From positions 72,997 to 136,996 of the forward strand of contig CM000855.1 in assembly GCA_000163995.1 (NCBI GenBank): a DNA stretch of 64,000 bases, in the 5' to 3' direction. The position numbers and the translations under genes were made by a program. Source of the stretch: Campylobacter jejuni subsp. jejuni 414 (lineage in GTDB: Bacteria > Campylobacterota > Campylobacteria > Campylobacterales > Campylobacteraceae). Below the pieces are notes generated by a model. The model ran no database searches, had not been told where the DNA came from, and saw nothing but the letters and a program-made list of their open reading frames with translations. How positions within the stretch are numbered: the stretch's first letter is position 1; each line of letters begins with the position of its first letter. Positions 8,808-18,297 of this stretch are shown piece by piece.

Positions 8808-9988
8808 CTCTTTTTATAAATTTGGTTTTTAACTTCTATGCACTCAAAACCTTTTTTATCTAGAGTAACTACGCGTAAGTATCCACCATTATCTACTTTA
8901 CCCTCGCATAAAAACACTCTTTTTGCTATTTGCATAGGAAGTTTTTCTTTATTTCTATGTCCAAAAATTTGATAAAGATTATCCGAGGTAAAATTGCAAA
9001 ATTGATTTGCTACTTTTTGACTGTCTTCATATCTGCCTACTCCATAAATAAAGTCATGACTTGGTATAAAACTTATTGTTTCAGGTTTAGAAGGTATAAA
9101 ATTTACCCCTCCATGTGAACAAAATATGAATTTATTTTGGAATTTATAGTATAAACATTCTTTTAGATGAGGATAAAGTTTTCTAGCATCTCTTGGAGTA
9201 AGTTTTTCTTTTCTAAAATCTTTTAATGTATTTTCATTAAATTCTTTAGAGTTTGATAATTCTCCATTTGCCCATTTTATAAGATGTCTTTCATGATTTC
9301 CTTCTAATAAGCATACATTTTCTTTTTCACAAATTTTTAAAAGAAATTTTATCACTTTGCCATTTTCTATACCTCTATTGATATAATCTCCTAAAAATAT
9401 ATAAAATTCATCTTCTTTGATTGTTTTAATATATTCTTTCAAAACATGATAGCAACCTTGTAAATCTCCTATATGATGAATTTTTTTATACTTACTTAAA
9501 TTTGGCATTTGATAAAGACATTTTTTCCAGTCTTTTGATTTTAAAATCAGATATTTTTTTTGAGTTTTTTTAAGTAAATCTTGGGTTTTTTCTAAAAGAG
9601 CATAAGGGATAATATACCCATTTTTTTTAGCCTCTAAAAGATTTTTTTCTTGACATTGTTTTAAAGAGCTATCAAAAGCAATAACATACATTTTATAACG
9701 GTATTGTTTGGCTAAGTCTTTATAAATTTTTAATGTTTCATTGTAGGCATTTATGATGCAAAATTCACCTTTTTGCATACGCATTTCTAAAAGTTTGAGT
9801 AAAATTTTACTCAAATCTTCATCATTCTTAACATTTAAAATTTTATATTCACTTACTATATTTTTAATACTTCCTGATAAAAGACGCAAAGCATTTAAAT
9901 CAAGTGTATAATTTTGAAGTTTATTATTTTTTATAAATTCTTCTTGCCCTGCGTGATAATTTCCTCTTAAAACAAGTAAAATTCGCAC
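8804..9988 (-). CDS. Metallophosphoesterase with degenerate kinase-like N-terminus (Cj0184c-like)
   Basis: The 394-residue protein has two parts. Residues about 175-385 are a calcineurin-like metallophosphoesterase with all signature blocks: GDLQGC, LGDYINRG, LEGNHE and SHGG. Residues 1-160 look like a P-loop kinase fold: a first strand MRILLVLRG, then NYHAGQEEF where a GxxGxGKS loop is expected, and a later RNA/DNA kinase-like segment (VIAFDSSLKQCQEKN). The organisation recalls bacterial polynucleotide kinase-phosphatases, but the Lys and Ser/Thr of the Walker A motif are missing. It is annotated in C. jejuni as a serine/threonine phosphatase. Substrate unknown; cytosolic. Confidence 0.75.
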   Translation of the reverse strand: MRILLVLRGNYHAGQEEFIKNNKLQNYTLDLNALRLLSGSIKNIVSEYKILNVKNDEDLSKILLKLLEMRMQKGEFCIINAYNETLKIYKDLAKQYRYKMYVIAFDSSLKQCQEKNLLEAKKNGYIIPYALLEKTQDLLKKTQKKYLILKSKDWKKCLYQMPNLSKYKKIHHIGDLQGCYHVLKEYIKTIKEDEFYIFLGDYINRGIENGKVIKFLLKICEKENVCLLEGNHERHLIKWANGELSNSKEFNENTLKDFRKEKLTPRDARKLYPHLKECLYYKFQNKFIFCSHGGVNFIPSKPETISFIPSHDFIYGVGRYEDSQKVANQFCNFTSDNLYQIFGHRNKEKLPMQIAKRVFLCEGKVDNGGYLRVVTLDKKGFECIEVKNQIYKKR

Positions 9989-9997
9989 ATTCTTTGC

Positions 9998-10207
9998 CTA
10001 GATTTTCTTTAAAAATTCAGTTTTTAAAACAATAACACCGAATTTATCTACCTTGGCTTCGATTTGGCTTTCTTTAGAAGAGAGTTTAATATTTTTTATA
10101 GTAGTTCCACGTTTTAAAGTCATGCTTGCTCCTTTAACCTTAAGATCTTTTATCACGCTCACGCTATCGCCTGCGTTAAGTTCTGTCCCATTAGCATCTT
10201 TAGCCAT
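9998..10207 (-). CDS. PhnA/YjdM-type small protein, C-terminal domain only
   Basis: The 69-residue protein matches the C-terminal SH3-like domain of PhnA/YjdM proteins (MAKDANGTELNAGDSV, LKVKGASMTLKRGT). Longer family members add an N-terminal zinc ribbon, which is missing here. Despite the name, these proteins are not phosphonate hydrolases as a rule, and the role is unknown. The ATG overlaps the end of the TerC gene by 8 bases, so the two are translated together. Confidence 0.8.
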   Translation of the reverse strand: MAKDANGTELNAGDSVSVIKDLKVKGASMTLKRGTTIKNIKLSSKESQIEAKVDKFGVIVLKTEFLKKI

Positions 10208-10919
10208 TTTTTTCCTTTCTTTGATCTAAAATATTTAAAATTTGCACCACTAAAGCAAAAGCCATAGCTGTATAAATATATGCTTTATCAATATGAATAT
10301 CAAAACTTTCAGCAATTAAAATAAAACCTATTAAAACCAAAAAAGTCAAGGCTAAAATTTTAATACTCGGATACTTTTCAACAAAATCTGCTATAGGCTT
10401 GGAAGCAAAAAGCATCACAGCTACTGCAATAATAACGGCGATAATCATTATAGTTACATCTTGAGCAATTCCTACTGCTGTAATAACACTATCAAGTGAA
10501 AATACTATATCAATCACAGCAATTTCAGCTACAACTATCCAAAGCTTGTTACTTACCTTAAAATGACTCTCACTTTCTTCTTGATGAAAAATTTGTTCTT
10601 TAATTTCTTTAATAGACTTTACAATTAAGAAAAGTCCACCTAATAAAAGCACTAAATCTCTGCCTGAAATTTCATTACCCAATACACTAAACAAAGGCGT
10701 TATAAGCTGCATCACCCAAAAAAGAGATAAAAGAAGTAAAATTCTTGTAATCATTGCAAAAGCTAAACCTAAAATACGCCCTCTATCACGATATTCAGGA
10801 GGTAACTTACTCACTAAAATAGCTAAGAAAATGATATTATCTATCCCTAGCACAATTTCAAGAGCACTTAAGGTAGCCAAAGTAATCCAAGCATCGATAC
10901 TAAAAACCCATTCAAACAT
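10200..10919 (-). CDS. TerC family integral membrane protein
   Basis: The 239-residue protein has about seven membrane spans and the two TerC acidic motifs: LEIVLGIDNIIFLAIL (residues 19-34) and AVIDIVFSLDSVITAVGIA near residue 135. The acidic residues within the membrane suggest metal ion transport; homologues are linked to tellurite resistance or manganese efflux. It heads a two-gene unit with the PhnA-like protein. ATG 10919 follows AAGGAAAT. Confidence 0.85.
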   Translation of the reverse strand: MFEWVFSIDAWITLATLSALEIVLGIDNIIFLAILVSKLPPEYRDRGRILGLAFAMITRILLLLSLFWVMQLITPLFSVLGNEISGRDLVLLLGGLFLIVKSIKEIKEQIFHQEESESHFKVSNKLWIVVAEIAVIDIVFSLDSVITAVGIAQDVTIMIIAVIIAVAVMLFASKPIADFVEKYPSIKILALTFLVLIGFILIAESFDIHIDKAYIYTAMAFALVVQILNILDQRKEKNG

Positions 10920-10985
10920 AAATTTCCTTGAAAAATTTTTTAAATTTTTTTAAAGCGATATTTTATAGTTTTAAAGCAAATACAA

Positions 10986-11555
10986 TCATTTAAGAAAAAT
11001 TTCAATCACACTTAGAGGTAAAATTTCATGTTCTAAAGCATGAATTTTTGCTTTAAATTCCTCAAAGCTCAAATTTCTTTTCTCAAAAGCTTTTTGAGCG
11101 ATAATCATTCCACCATCAAGCTCTTCGTTGACCCAGTGTACAGTCACTCCAGCTACTTTCATATCGCTTTCATAACTTTCTTTAATAGCATGTGCTCCTT
11201 TAAAAAGTGGTAATAAAGATGGATGAAGGTTGATTGCTTTAATGTTTTTTGTAAAAACAGGACTTAAAATTCTCATAAAACCTGCCAATACAGTAAGATC
11301 AGCTCCACTTTCTTTGATTTTTTGCACTAAAATCGCATCAAATTCCTCACGAGTATTGTAAGCTTTATGATCGACAATTACACTATCAAGACCAAATTTT
11401 TTTGCTCTTTGTATGCCAAAAGCATCTTTTTTATTGCAAAGACAAAGTACTATTTCATAAGTATTTGCTCCTATGGTTTTTTTATGAAGTTTTTCTAAAA
11501 TATTTTCCAAATTACTTCCATTTCCACTAAAAAGTACAGCTAATTTTACAAGCAT
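10986..11555 (-). CDS. purN: Phosphoribosylglycinamide formyltransferase (GART, folate-dependent)
   Basis: The 189-residue enzyme transfers a formyl group from 10-formyl-THF to GAR in purine synthesis. It starts with LAVLFSGNGSNL, contains the folate/catalytic block AGFMRILSP and the catalytic motif INLHPSLLPLFKGAHA with the expected Asn and His, and GVTVHWVNEELDGG with the catalytic Asp. Length matches the family. Its 5' end overlaps the nnr gene by 10 bases, so it is in a translation-coupled minus-strand run. Confidence 0.95.
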   Translation of the reverse strand: MLVKLAVLFSGNGSNLENILEKLHKKTIGANTYEIVLCLCNKKDAFGIQRAKKFGLDSVIVDHKAYNTREEFDAILVQKIKESGADLTVLAGFMRILSPVFTKNIKAINLHPSLLPLFKGAHAIKESYESDMKVAGVTVHWVNEELDGGMIIAQKAFEKRNLSFEEFKAKIHALEHEILPLSVIEIFLK

Positions 11556-12916
11556 TTTAATCCTTTGATAAGTTTTAAAGCATCAAAACTATTTTTATTA
11601 AATTTATATTTTTTTGCAACAAGTGCATGAGCTAAAGTAGCATTTTTTGCTGCCTCTAAAGCACTAAAACCAAAGCCTAAATGCGCAGCAATCATACCAC
11701 TTAAAACATCTCCGCTTCCACCTTTAGCTAAGGCTTGATTTCCTAGATTTACAACAAATAATTTTTCTTTTTGTATAATGATAGGGTTTGCTCCTTTTAA
11801 AACAAGGACACAATCATAATTTTGTGAAAATTTTCTAGCATAGAAAAAGCGATTTTTTTGTAATGCTTCTATATTTAAATCCTCATCAAAACACATTTTA
11901 TAAAGTCTTATAAATTCTTTTGGATGAGGGGTTAACACGACATCTTTTCTATTTAAATACCCAAGCAAAGATTCACTTAAAAAGCAGTTTGCGTCTAAAA
12001 CTAAAGGAGTGTTTTGTAAAATTTCATCTTTCAAAAAATATAAATTTTCAAGCCCCATGCCTAAAGCAATAGCACTTGCATTATTTTCAATTTTTTCTTT
12101 TAGCATCAAAAGAGGTGAGAAGCTTTTTTGCGCTACCAAAGAGACAAGTCCTGCTCCAAAATTTAAGGCTCCAAGTCCTGCTAAAGTTCCAGCGCTTGCA
12201 TTAGCAACTATATAAATATGACCAAAATTTCCTTTATTGGCATTGATTTTTCTATCTATAGTTTTTAAATCTTTTTTTTCAAGTAAAAAAACTTGAGAAT
12301 TGGGATGAAATTTTTTAGTACTGATACCTAAATGAGCTATTTTAATTTTTCCTACAAATTCCTTAGCAAAATCTTCAAGTAAAATTTCCTTTAAAACTCC
12401 CATGCAAAGTGTAATATCAGCCTTGAAACAAGGATAAAATCCCAAATTTGTTGGTATGTCACAAGCAATTTTTAAAGCCTTGCTTTGATTAGCTTTTTGA
12501 AGTATCAAACTTGCTTTTTCATCTAAGCAACGATTTGAACCTGTGCCTAAAATACAATCAATTATAATATGAAATTTTTTAAAATCAGGCTCTTTTTGAT
12601 AAAATTTAAAAGCGTAATTTTGTAAAATTTTCTCTTGTTTTTTAAAAAGTGCATTTTCTTTAAAACCTATTTTATAAGCTTTAGCATGTTTTAAATTTCT
12701 TAAAGCCACTAAGCCATCTGCACCATTGTTACCGCCTCCTAATAAAAAAAGTATTTTTACTTTTTTAATCTTGTATTGAATACGGATTTTTTTAGCTTGT
12801 TTTTTAATAAGTTTGGCTAAATTTAATCCCGCATTTTCCATTAAAATAAGCTCATTTAAGCCTTTATTTATAGCATTTTGTTCTAAATTTTTTATATTAT
12901 CAATAATAGCTTTCAT
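11546..12916 (-). CDS. nnr: Bifunctional NAD(P)H-hydrate epimerase / ADP-dependent dehydratase
   Basis: The 456-residue protein joins an NnrE epimerase (about residues 1-195, with LGGGNNGADGL) and an NnrD dehydratase (about 215-455, with VLTPHPKEFIRL and the ATP/ADP-binding block NLGNQALAKGGSGDVLSGMI). Together they repair hydrated NAD(P)H, which forms spontaneously or by heat. Both active regions look intact. The gene overlaps the NYN gene upstream by 17 bases and purN downstream by 10 bases. Confidence 0.92.
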   Translation of the reverse strand: MKAIIDNIKNLEQNAINKGLNELILMENAGLNLAKLIKKQAKKIRIQYKIKKVKILFLLGGGNNGADGLVALRNLKHAKAYKIGFKENALFKKQEKILQNYAFKFYQKEPDFKKFHIIIDCILGTGSNRCLDEKASLILQKANQSKALKIACDIPTNLGFYPCFKADITLCMGVLKEILLEDFAKEFVGKIKIAHLGISTKKFHPNSQVFLLEKKDLKTIDRKINANKGNFGHIYIVANASAGTLAGLGALNFGAGLVSLVAQKSFSPLLMLKEKIENNASAIALGMGLENLYFLKDEILQNTPLVLDANCFLSESLLGYLNRKDVVLTPHPKEFIRLYKMCFDEDLNIEALQKNRFFYARKFSQNYDCVLVLKGANPIIIQKEKLFVVNLGNQALAKGGSGDVLSGMIAAHLGFGFSALEAAKNATLAHALVAKKYKFNKNSFDALKLIKGLKCL

Positions 12917-13598
12917 AGTCTTTTTTCACTAAAAAATATATATTTTTTTCTCTTTCTTCTTCAAATTTTTTCATTTTAGGTAAAAATTTCTGAATTAAAG
13001 CACGAAAATTCTTAAAACCATAATTTTGTGGATGAAAATCTGAATATTTACGGTTCATATTGGTACGGATCTGAGCATATTCAGCACGTCCTTTTTCATC
13101 AATAAGTTGTTCTGTGATATTAATCAAAGCTCTTAAATAATCCTTGCTTAAAATATCTTCTTTTTTGCTCTCATTCTTGTCTAAATAAAAAAATTCACTA
13201 AAAGCATTAACATAAGATTTTATAGACTTTTCAAGCCCCATTCCTATAACTTGTTTTTTATTTTCTCTTAATTTTTGAATCAGTGAAGTATAATCGCTAT
13301 CACTAGAAACAATCACAAAAATATCTATGTTTTTTTCATAAAATATAGACATGATTTCAGTGATTAAATACATATCACTTGAGTTTTTATTAGCTGCAAA
13401 ATTGAATTGCTGCATAGCGATTAAAGAATATTCAGCAATTTGTTCCTTCCAGCCTTGTATATTTTTTTGGGTCCAATCCCCATAAATGCGTTTGATGATA
13501 ACTTCTCCATAATCTGAAGCGATATCAAAAATACTTTTGGCGTATTTTGCAGGGATATTTTCTGCATCTATAAAAATAGCTATACTTTTATTTTCCAT
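12900..13598 (-). CDS. NYN-domain (LabA/DUF88) ribonuclease-like protein with C-terminal OST-HTH/LOTUS domain
   Basis: The 232-residue protein begins with IAIFIDAENIPAK, the first acidic motif of NYN/PIN-like nucleases, and has VIVSSDSDYTSLIQKLRENK with the second acidic cluster. Residues about 150-230 form a helical LOTUS-type domain with the RTNMNRKYSDFHPQNYGFKN element; LOTUS domains bind RNA. So an RNA-processing or RNA-decay role is likely, but no target is known to me. It follows comM by two bases. Confidence 0.8.
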   Translation of the reverse strand: MENKSIAIFIDAENIPAKYAKSIFDIASDYGEVIIKRIYGDWTQKNIQGWKEQIAEYSLIAMQQFNFAANKNSSDMYLITEIMSIFYEKNIDIFVIVSSDSDYTSLIQKLRENKKQVIGMGLEKSIKSYVNAFSEFFYLDKNESKKEDILSKDYLRALINITEQLIDEKGRAEYAQIRTNMNRKYSDFHPQNYGFKNFRALIQKFLPKMKKFEEEREKNIYFLVKKDYESYY

Positions 13599-13599
13599 T

Positions 13600-15105
13600 T
13601 TAAATCCTTGCTCTAAAGCTTAAAGCTTCTAAAATATGCATTTTATTAATATCAACACTTTGTTCTAGATCTGCTATACTTCTTGAAACTTTTAAAATTT
13701 TATTGAGCGATCGTAAAGAAAGATTATAGCGTGAAATTGCCAAATCTAATGTATCTTTAGCATCTTTTTCCAAAATACAAAAATGATTTAAATCCTCATC
13801 TTTTAATTTCCCATTAAATTCTTTTTGTCCTCGTTTTTTACCAAAAATAAAAGCTTGTAAAATTCTTTCGCTCATTTCTCTAGAACTTATACTTGATTTA
13901 TCATCTTTGCTGATTTCATCCATAGCTACATAAAGATCAATCCTATCCATAATAGGAGCTGAAATGTGATTTTTATATTTTTTGATCTCATTTTCACTGC
14001 AAACACAAGAAAGATTTTTAGAAAATAAATTCCCGCAAGGACAAGGATTTTGAGCAGCTATAAAACTAAATTTTGTTTCATAAGTGATCTTAGAATTTAC
14101 TCTTGAAATATGAATTTTATGATCTTCCAAAGGCTCTCTTAAACTCTCTATAATTTGCTTGTTAAAATGTGGAAACTCATCAAAGAACATTACTCCGCCA
14201 TTTGCAAGTGCTATTTCTCCAATTCTAGCATTTTTTGCTCCTCCACCAAAAATACTTGCCCTTGTAGAAGTATGATGAGGATGACGAAAAGCACGAATTT
14301 TAGTAAATTCACAATCCTTTGAATTTAAAGACATATAGGCATTTTGCATCAAAACCTCACTTAGACTTTGAGGAGGCATAATATAAACAAGGCGTTTGGC
14401 GCACATGCTTTTACCACTTCCAGGACTGCCTTCAAGTAAGATATTGTGCATGCCTAATGCAGCTATCATACAAGCTCTTTTAGCTTTTTCTTGTCCTTTG
14501 ATATCTTTAAAATCAAGTTTAAATTCCAGATTTTGTAAAAAAATTTCATTTTCTATTTTTAAAGGATTGGCAAATAAAGGGTGATTGTGTGAAAATTGAA
14601 ATTTAATATAATTTTTTTCTTTAAAAAACTCTATTGCTTCATTTAAATTTTCAAGTCCATAAACCTCTAAATTTGGTATCATAGAAGCTTTTTGTGCTAT
14701 ACTTTTTGGAACAACTATTTTAGCTTTTTCAATTTTAGCAGAGAGAAATAAGAGTAAAGAAAAAAGTTCATTCGTGCTTTTAATACTTCCATCAAGTCCT
14801 AATTCTCCTACTACAAAAAAGTCACCTAATTCTTCATTTTGTAAAAGGATTAATAAAGCAATAGCTAAATCAAAATGTGAACCTTTTTTTGGAATACCTG
14901 AAGGGCTAAGATTAATGGTAATTTTTTTAGCAGGGAAAGCAAAGTCACAGCTTAAAAGTGTAGCTTTGATACGATCCACACTTTCTTTAATCGCCACACT
15001 CGCAAGCCCTACTATGCTTAAGCTCGGCAAACCTCTTGTAAAAGTGGATTCTACCTCTATAATGTCTAAGCCTTCATGAAAACTTATGCACTTTAGCTTT
15101 TTCAT
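13600..15105 (-). CDS. comM: ComM-type magnesium chelatase-like AAA+ ATPase
   Basis: The 501-residue protein has an N-terminal Lon-protease-like domain (GLDIIEVEST, FTRGLPSLSIVGL, NLSPSGIPKKGSHFDLAI), the Walker A loop LLEGSPGSGKS, Walker B-like GGVMFFDEFP, and the NPCPCG motif followed by cysteines. In other bacteria ComM is a hexameric helicase that promotes branch migration in natural transformation, a trait of C. jejuni. Its ATG at 15105 overlaps the corrected def stop by four bases (ATGA). In the raw sequence it is fused in frame to def through an extra base at 15121-15126, which I regard as an error or a rare frameshift. Confidence 0.88.
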   Translation of the reverse strand: MKKLKCISFHEGLDIIEVESTFTRGLPSLSIVGLASVAIKESVDRIKATLLSCDFAFPAKKITINLSPSGIPKKGSHFDLAIALLILLQNEELGDFFVVGELGLDGSIKSTNELFSLLLFLSAKIEKAKIVVPKSIAQKASMIPNLEVYGLENLNEAIEFFKEKNYIKFQFSHNHPLFANPLKIENEIFLQNLEFKLDFKDIKGQEKAKRACMIAALGMHNILLEGSPGSGKSMCAKRLVYIMPPQSLSEVLMQNAYMSLNSKDCEFTKIRAFRHPHHTSTRASIFGGGAKNARIGEIALANGGVMFFDEFPHFNKQIIESLREPLEDHKIHISRVNSKITYETKFSFIAAQNPCPCGNLFSKNLSCVCSENEIKKYKNHISAPIMDRIDLYVAMDEISKDDKSSISSREMSERILQAFIFGKKRGQKEFNGKLKDEDLNHFCILEKDAKDTLDLAISRYNLSLRSLNKILKVSRSIADLEQSVDINKMHILEALSFRARI

Positions 15106-15630
15106 TTCTCTTTTTTGTGATTTTTTCTTCTTTTTTTTAAATTCTTTATCGAATTTTTGACGCTTCGCAAAAGAAATTTTTTCTATAAATAAATGTCCAT
15201 TTAAATGATCGTTTTCGTGTTGAATAGCTACAGCTAAAAAACCTTTTGCTTCAAGTTCTTTAAATTCTCCAAAGCGATCTTGATATTTTAGTAAAACATG
15301 ATTATAGCGTTTTACCTCTTCAAAAAAATCTGGTACACTCAAACATCCTTCGGTGCAAGTAATCATTTCTTCATCTAAAGGAATAATTTCAGGGTTAATA
15401 ATCTCTAGCAAATCTTCTTTTTTTTGTTCATCATTTTCATTAAAAATATTAACAAGTAATACACGCAAAGGAACATCAACTTGAATAGCCGCTAAGCCCA
15501 CTCCATTACTTGCTATCATAGTCTCATACATATCATCAAGTAGATTATGAAGTTCTGCATCAAATTTATTTACAGTTTCAGAGCTTAAAAAAAGTTTAGG
15601 ATTAGGATAAGTGATAATTTTTCTAACCAT
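15102..15630 (-). CDS. def: Peptide deformylase, end disturbed by one base at 15121-15126
   Basis: The enzyme removes the formyl group from new proteins in the cytosol. All three motifs are intact: GVGLAAIQ, EGCLS and QHENDH, whose Cys and two His bind the metal. Read as given, the frame runs into comM and gives one 676-residue chain. With T5 instead of T6 at 15121-15126 (plus strand), the protein ends at TGA 15102-15104 after 175 residues, a normal length, and the stop overlaps the comM start. The Lys-rich tail is typical of the Campylobacter protein. Confidence 0.9.
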
Positions 15631-15665
15631 TAAAGAACCTTTATTTTAAATGATCTCCAAAGAAA

Positions 15666-16250
15666 TCATTTAAAACTTTTTTCTAAAACCTTATCAATCA
15701 GTCCATATTCTTTAGCTTCTTGTGCTGACATAAAAAAATCTCTTTCTGTATCTTTTGCTATTTTTGCAACTTTTTGCTTGGTATTTTTTGCTAAAATATC
15801 ATTAAGTATAGTTTTAAGTCTTAAAATTTCTTTAGCTTGAATTTCAATATCTGTTGCTTGACCCCTTGCACCACCTAAAGGCTGATGGATCATAATGCGT
15901 GAATTAGGCAAAGCAAAACGCTTTCCTTCTGCACCACAACTTAGCAAAAACGCTCCCATAGAAGCAGCTTGTCCTATACAAATTGTACAAACATTAGGCT
16001 TGATATAATTCATAGTATCATAAATGCTAAAGCCACTTGTAATTACACCGCCTGGAGAATTGATATAAAGATAAATATCTTTTGCAGGATCTTCGGCTTC
16101 TAAAAAAAGAAGTTGTGCTACAATAGAAGAGGCAAGTTCATCATGAATTTCGCCACTTAACATAATAATTCTATCTTTTAAAAGACGCGAATAAATATCA
16201 TAACTTCTTTCTCCACGGCTTGATTTTTCAATAACATAAGGAATAAACAT
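15666..16250 (-). CDS. clpP: ATP-dependent Clp protease proteolytic subunit
   Basis: This 194-residue serine protease forms two heptameric rings with ClpA or ClpX. The active Ser lies in [11 protein letters not shown], the His in [10 protein letters not shown], and the Asp in the helix after EIQAKEIL (about residue 171). The length equals typical ClpP. It begins one base after the trigger factor gene ends, as in many bacteria where tig and clpP are paired. Confidence 0.97.
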   Translation of the reverse strand: MFIPYVIEKSSRGERSYDIYSRLLKDRIIMLSGEIHDELASSIVAQLLFLEAEDPAKDIYLYINSPGGVITSGFSIYDTMNYIKPNVCTICIGQAASMGAFLLSCGAEGKRFALPNSRIMIHQPLGGARGQATDIEIQAKEILRLKTILNDILAKNTKQKVAKIAKDTERDFFMSAQEAKEYGLIDKVLEKSFK

Positions 16251-17584
16251 TATTTATCTTCTTTCTCTTTTTTATTTACTTTTTTCGATTTTTCTGTTTT
16301 TGGCATAAAAATATCATTAAAAAGTTTTTCTTCGATTAAAGCCATTTTTACAGCAGGTAAAGCCCCTTGTTTTTTATAGTTTTCTAAATGTTCTTTTGGA
16401 TTCATACCATAACGATATGCTTCAAAATAAATTGCTTGGATCAATTCTTGATCATTCACTTCAATCTTACGCAATTTTGCAAGCTCATCAATGATAAAAG
16501 TAAGTTTTACACTTTTTTGTGCTTCTTCTTTAAAAGAATCGCGTTTTTCTTGGTATTTTTCTTTGTTTGCTTTAAGCTCTTCAATTTCTTTTTCGCTGAA
16601 AGTATTAAAAGCTGCACGCATTTGCATATCGGTTTCTTGTTCTACTATACCTTTAGGTAAGTAAAAATTATATTTTTCAATCAAAGCATCTGCAAATTTA
16701 CCTTTTAATTCGTCATTTACAAGTTTGAAAAGCTTTTCATTTTTAATTTGTTCTTTTAATTTTTCATCTAAAACTTCAATGCTAGCTTTTTCTTCACCTG
16801 GCAAAAGTTTTTTAAGCATTTCATCATCAAGTTCTGGAATTTTTAGCTCTTGAATTTCATGTAATTTCACTTTAAATGTTGCATCTTTGTTTGCTAAGTG
16901 AGCGACACTGTATTCTTTAGGAAAAGTTACTTTGATATCTTTTTCTTCACCTATTTTCATACCCACCATACCCTCTTCAAAACCTGGAATGAATTGCTTA
17001 GAACCAATTTCTAAAACATAATTTTCAGCCTTGCCACCTTCAAAAGCCTTATCATCTAAAAAACCTTCAAAATCAAATTTTGCAAAATCACCCTCTTGTA
17101 AAGCTCTTTTTGTTTTTATAGCCTCAGGGGTGGCAAAACGTTTTAAAAGCTCTTCTTTTTTTTCATCAATTTCTTTTTTACTTACTTTTGGAGTTTGATA
17201 TTCAGGAATTAATTTTTCATAATCATCAAGTTTAATTTCAGGCTTGAAAGAAAGTATTAACTCGGCAATAATTTCTCCATCTTTACGATCAAATTTTTCA
17301 AAATATGGTTCACCTACAAGCTCTTTACTTTCTTTTTTAAGCTCTTTTAAAGCACTATTTACAGCAGATTTAAAAAGATTTTGTTCTGCATCTTGGGTTA
17401 ATTCTCTTTCATATCTTTTAAGTACAGCGCTTACAGGAACTTTTCCTGGTCTAAAACCATCCATTTTTACACTTTTAGAAGCTTTTTTTGCTAAATTTTC
17501 TACTTCACTTTTGATCATTCCTGAAGGAATTTTTACACTAGCAGTCGCATTAACAGAATCTAGTTGCTTTGCCTTTACTTCCAT
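16250..17584 (-). CDS. tig: Trigger factor, ribosome-associated chaperone and prolyl isomerase
   Basis: The 444-residue chaperone has the ribosome-binding N-terminal domain with the FRPGKVP signature ([10 protein letters not shown] near residue 43), a FKBP-type PPIase domain (about 155-240, with [16 protein letters not shown]) and a helical C-terminal arm ending in a charged tail. It acts at the ribosomal exit on nascent chains. It is the first gene of the tig-clpP-def-comM run; the ATG at 17584 is preceded by AAGGAAAAAAC. Confidence 0.96.
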   Translation of the reverse strand: MEVKAKQLDSVNATASVKIPSGMIKSEVENLAKKASKSVKMDGFRPGKVPVSAVLKRYERELTQDAEQNLFKSAVNSALKELKKESKELVGEPYFEKFDRKDGEIIAELILSFKPEIKLDDYEKLIPEYQTPKVSKKEIDEKKEELLKRFATPEAIKTKRALQEGDFAKFDFEGFLDDKAFEGGKAENYVLEIGSKQFIPGFEEGMVGMKIGEEKDIKVTFPKEYSVAHLANKDATFKVKLHEIQELKIPELDDEMLKKLLPGEEKASIEVLDEKLKEQIKNEKLFKLVNDELKGKFADALIEKYNFYLPKGIVEQETDMQMRAAFNTFSEKEIEELKANKEKYQEKRDSFKEEAQKSVKLTFIIDELAKLRKIEVNDQELIQAIYFEAYRYGMNPKEHLENYKKQGALPAVKMALIEEKLFNDIFMPKTEKSKKVNKKEKEDK

Positions 17585-17724
17585 AGTTTTTTCCTTAATA
17601 AAATAAAATTTGCTTTCAATAATAGCAAATTTTTCCTTATTACTTGCATAAAATTTTAAAGTAATTTATGATAAAATTGCAATATTACGTTTTATTAAAA
17701 TATAGAAATATTTTGGAGAAAAAC

Positions 17725-18297
17725 TTGCAAAAAAAATTTGAAGATTGCATTAAAACCATGCTTGAAACCATAGGAGAAAATCCAAATCGCGAAGGGCTTA
17801 TCAAAACACCAAACCGTGTTTTTAGGGCTTATGAATTTCTCACTAGTGGTTATACACAAAATGTTAAAGAAATTTTAAATGATGCTTTATTTGAAAGCTC
17901 TAATAATGAAATGGTTTTGGTGCGTGATATAGAATTTTATAGTCTTTGCGAACATCATCTTTTACCTTTTTTTGGGCGTGCACACGTAGCTTATATCCCT
18001 AATAAAAAAGTAGTAGGTTTAAGTAAAATTCCACGCCTTGTAGAAGTATTTGCAAGGAGATTGCAAATTCAAGAACAACTTACTGAGCAAATTGCACAAG
18101 CTTTAATGGAAAATGTCGATGCAAAAGGTGTAGGTGTAGTGATAGAAGCAAGACATATGTGTGTTGAAATGCGTGGAGTGCAAAAAGCTAACTCTACCAC
18201 TACAACCTCAGCATTACGTGGAATTTTCTTAAAAAATGAAAAAACTAGAGAAGAATTTTTTTCTCTTATTAACTCTGCTAAACAGGTAAGATTTTAA
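17725..18297 (+). CDS. folE: GTP cyclohydrolase I
   Basis: This enzyme opens the folate pathway by converting GTP to dihydroneopterin triphosphate. It has the zinc-ligand motifs [19 protein letters not shown] and [13 protein letters not shown] place the start at TTG 17725, giving 190 residues, because GGAG at 17715-17718 is well spaced; in-frame ATG 17668 has no ribosome site and adds residues the family does not have. The stop overlaps the fliI ATG by one base, so the two genes are coupled. Confidence 0.93.
   Translation: MQKKFEDCIKTMLETIGENPNREGLIKTPNRVFRAYEFLTSGYTQNVKEILNDALFESSNNEMVLVRDIEFYSLCEHHLLPFFGRAHVAYIPNKKVVGLSKIPRLVEVFARRLQIQEQLTEQIAQALMENVDAKGVGVVIEARHMCVEMRGVQKANSTTTTSALRGIFLKNEKTREEFFSLINSAKQVRF

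Noticed and set aside
8930..9118. 62-codon frame opposite the phosphoesterase
   Set aside because: Antisense of a well-conserved gene, no supporting features.
13600..15630. A new def-comM fusion protein
   Set aside because: One base removed at 15121-15126 restores a standard Def end and a comM ATG overlapping it, and six similar +1 breaks occur elsewhere, so a true fusion is unlikely.
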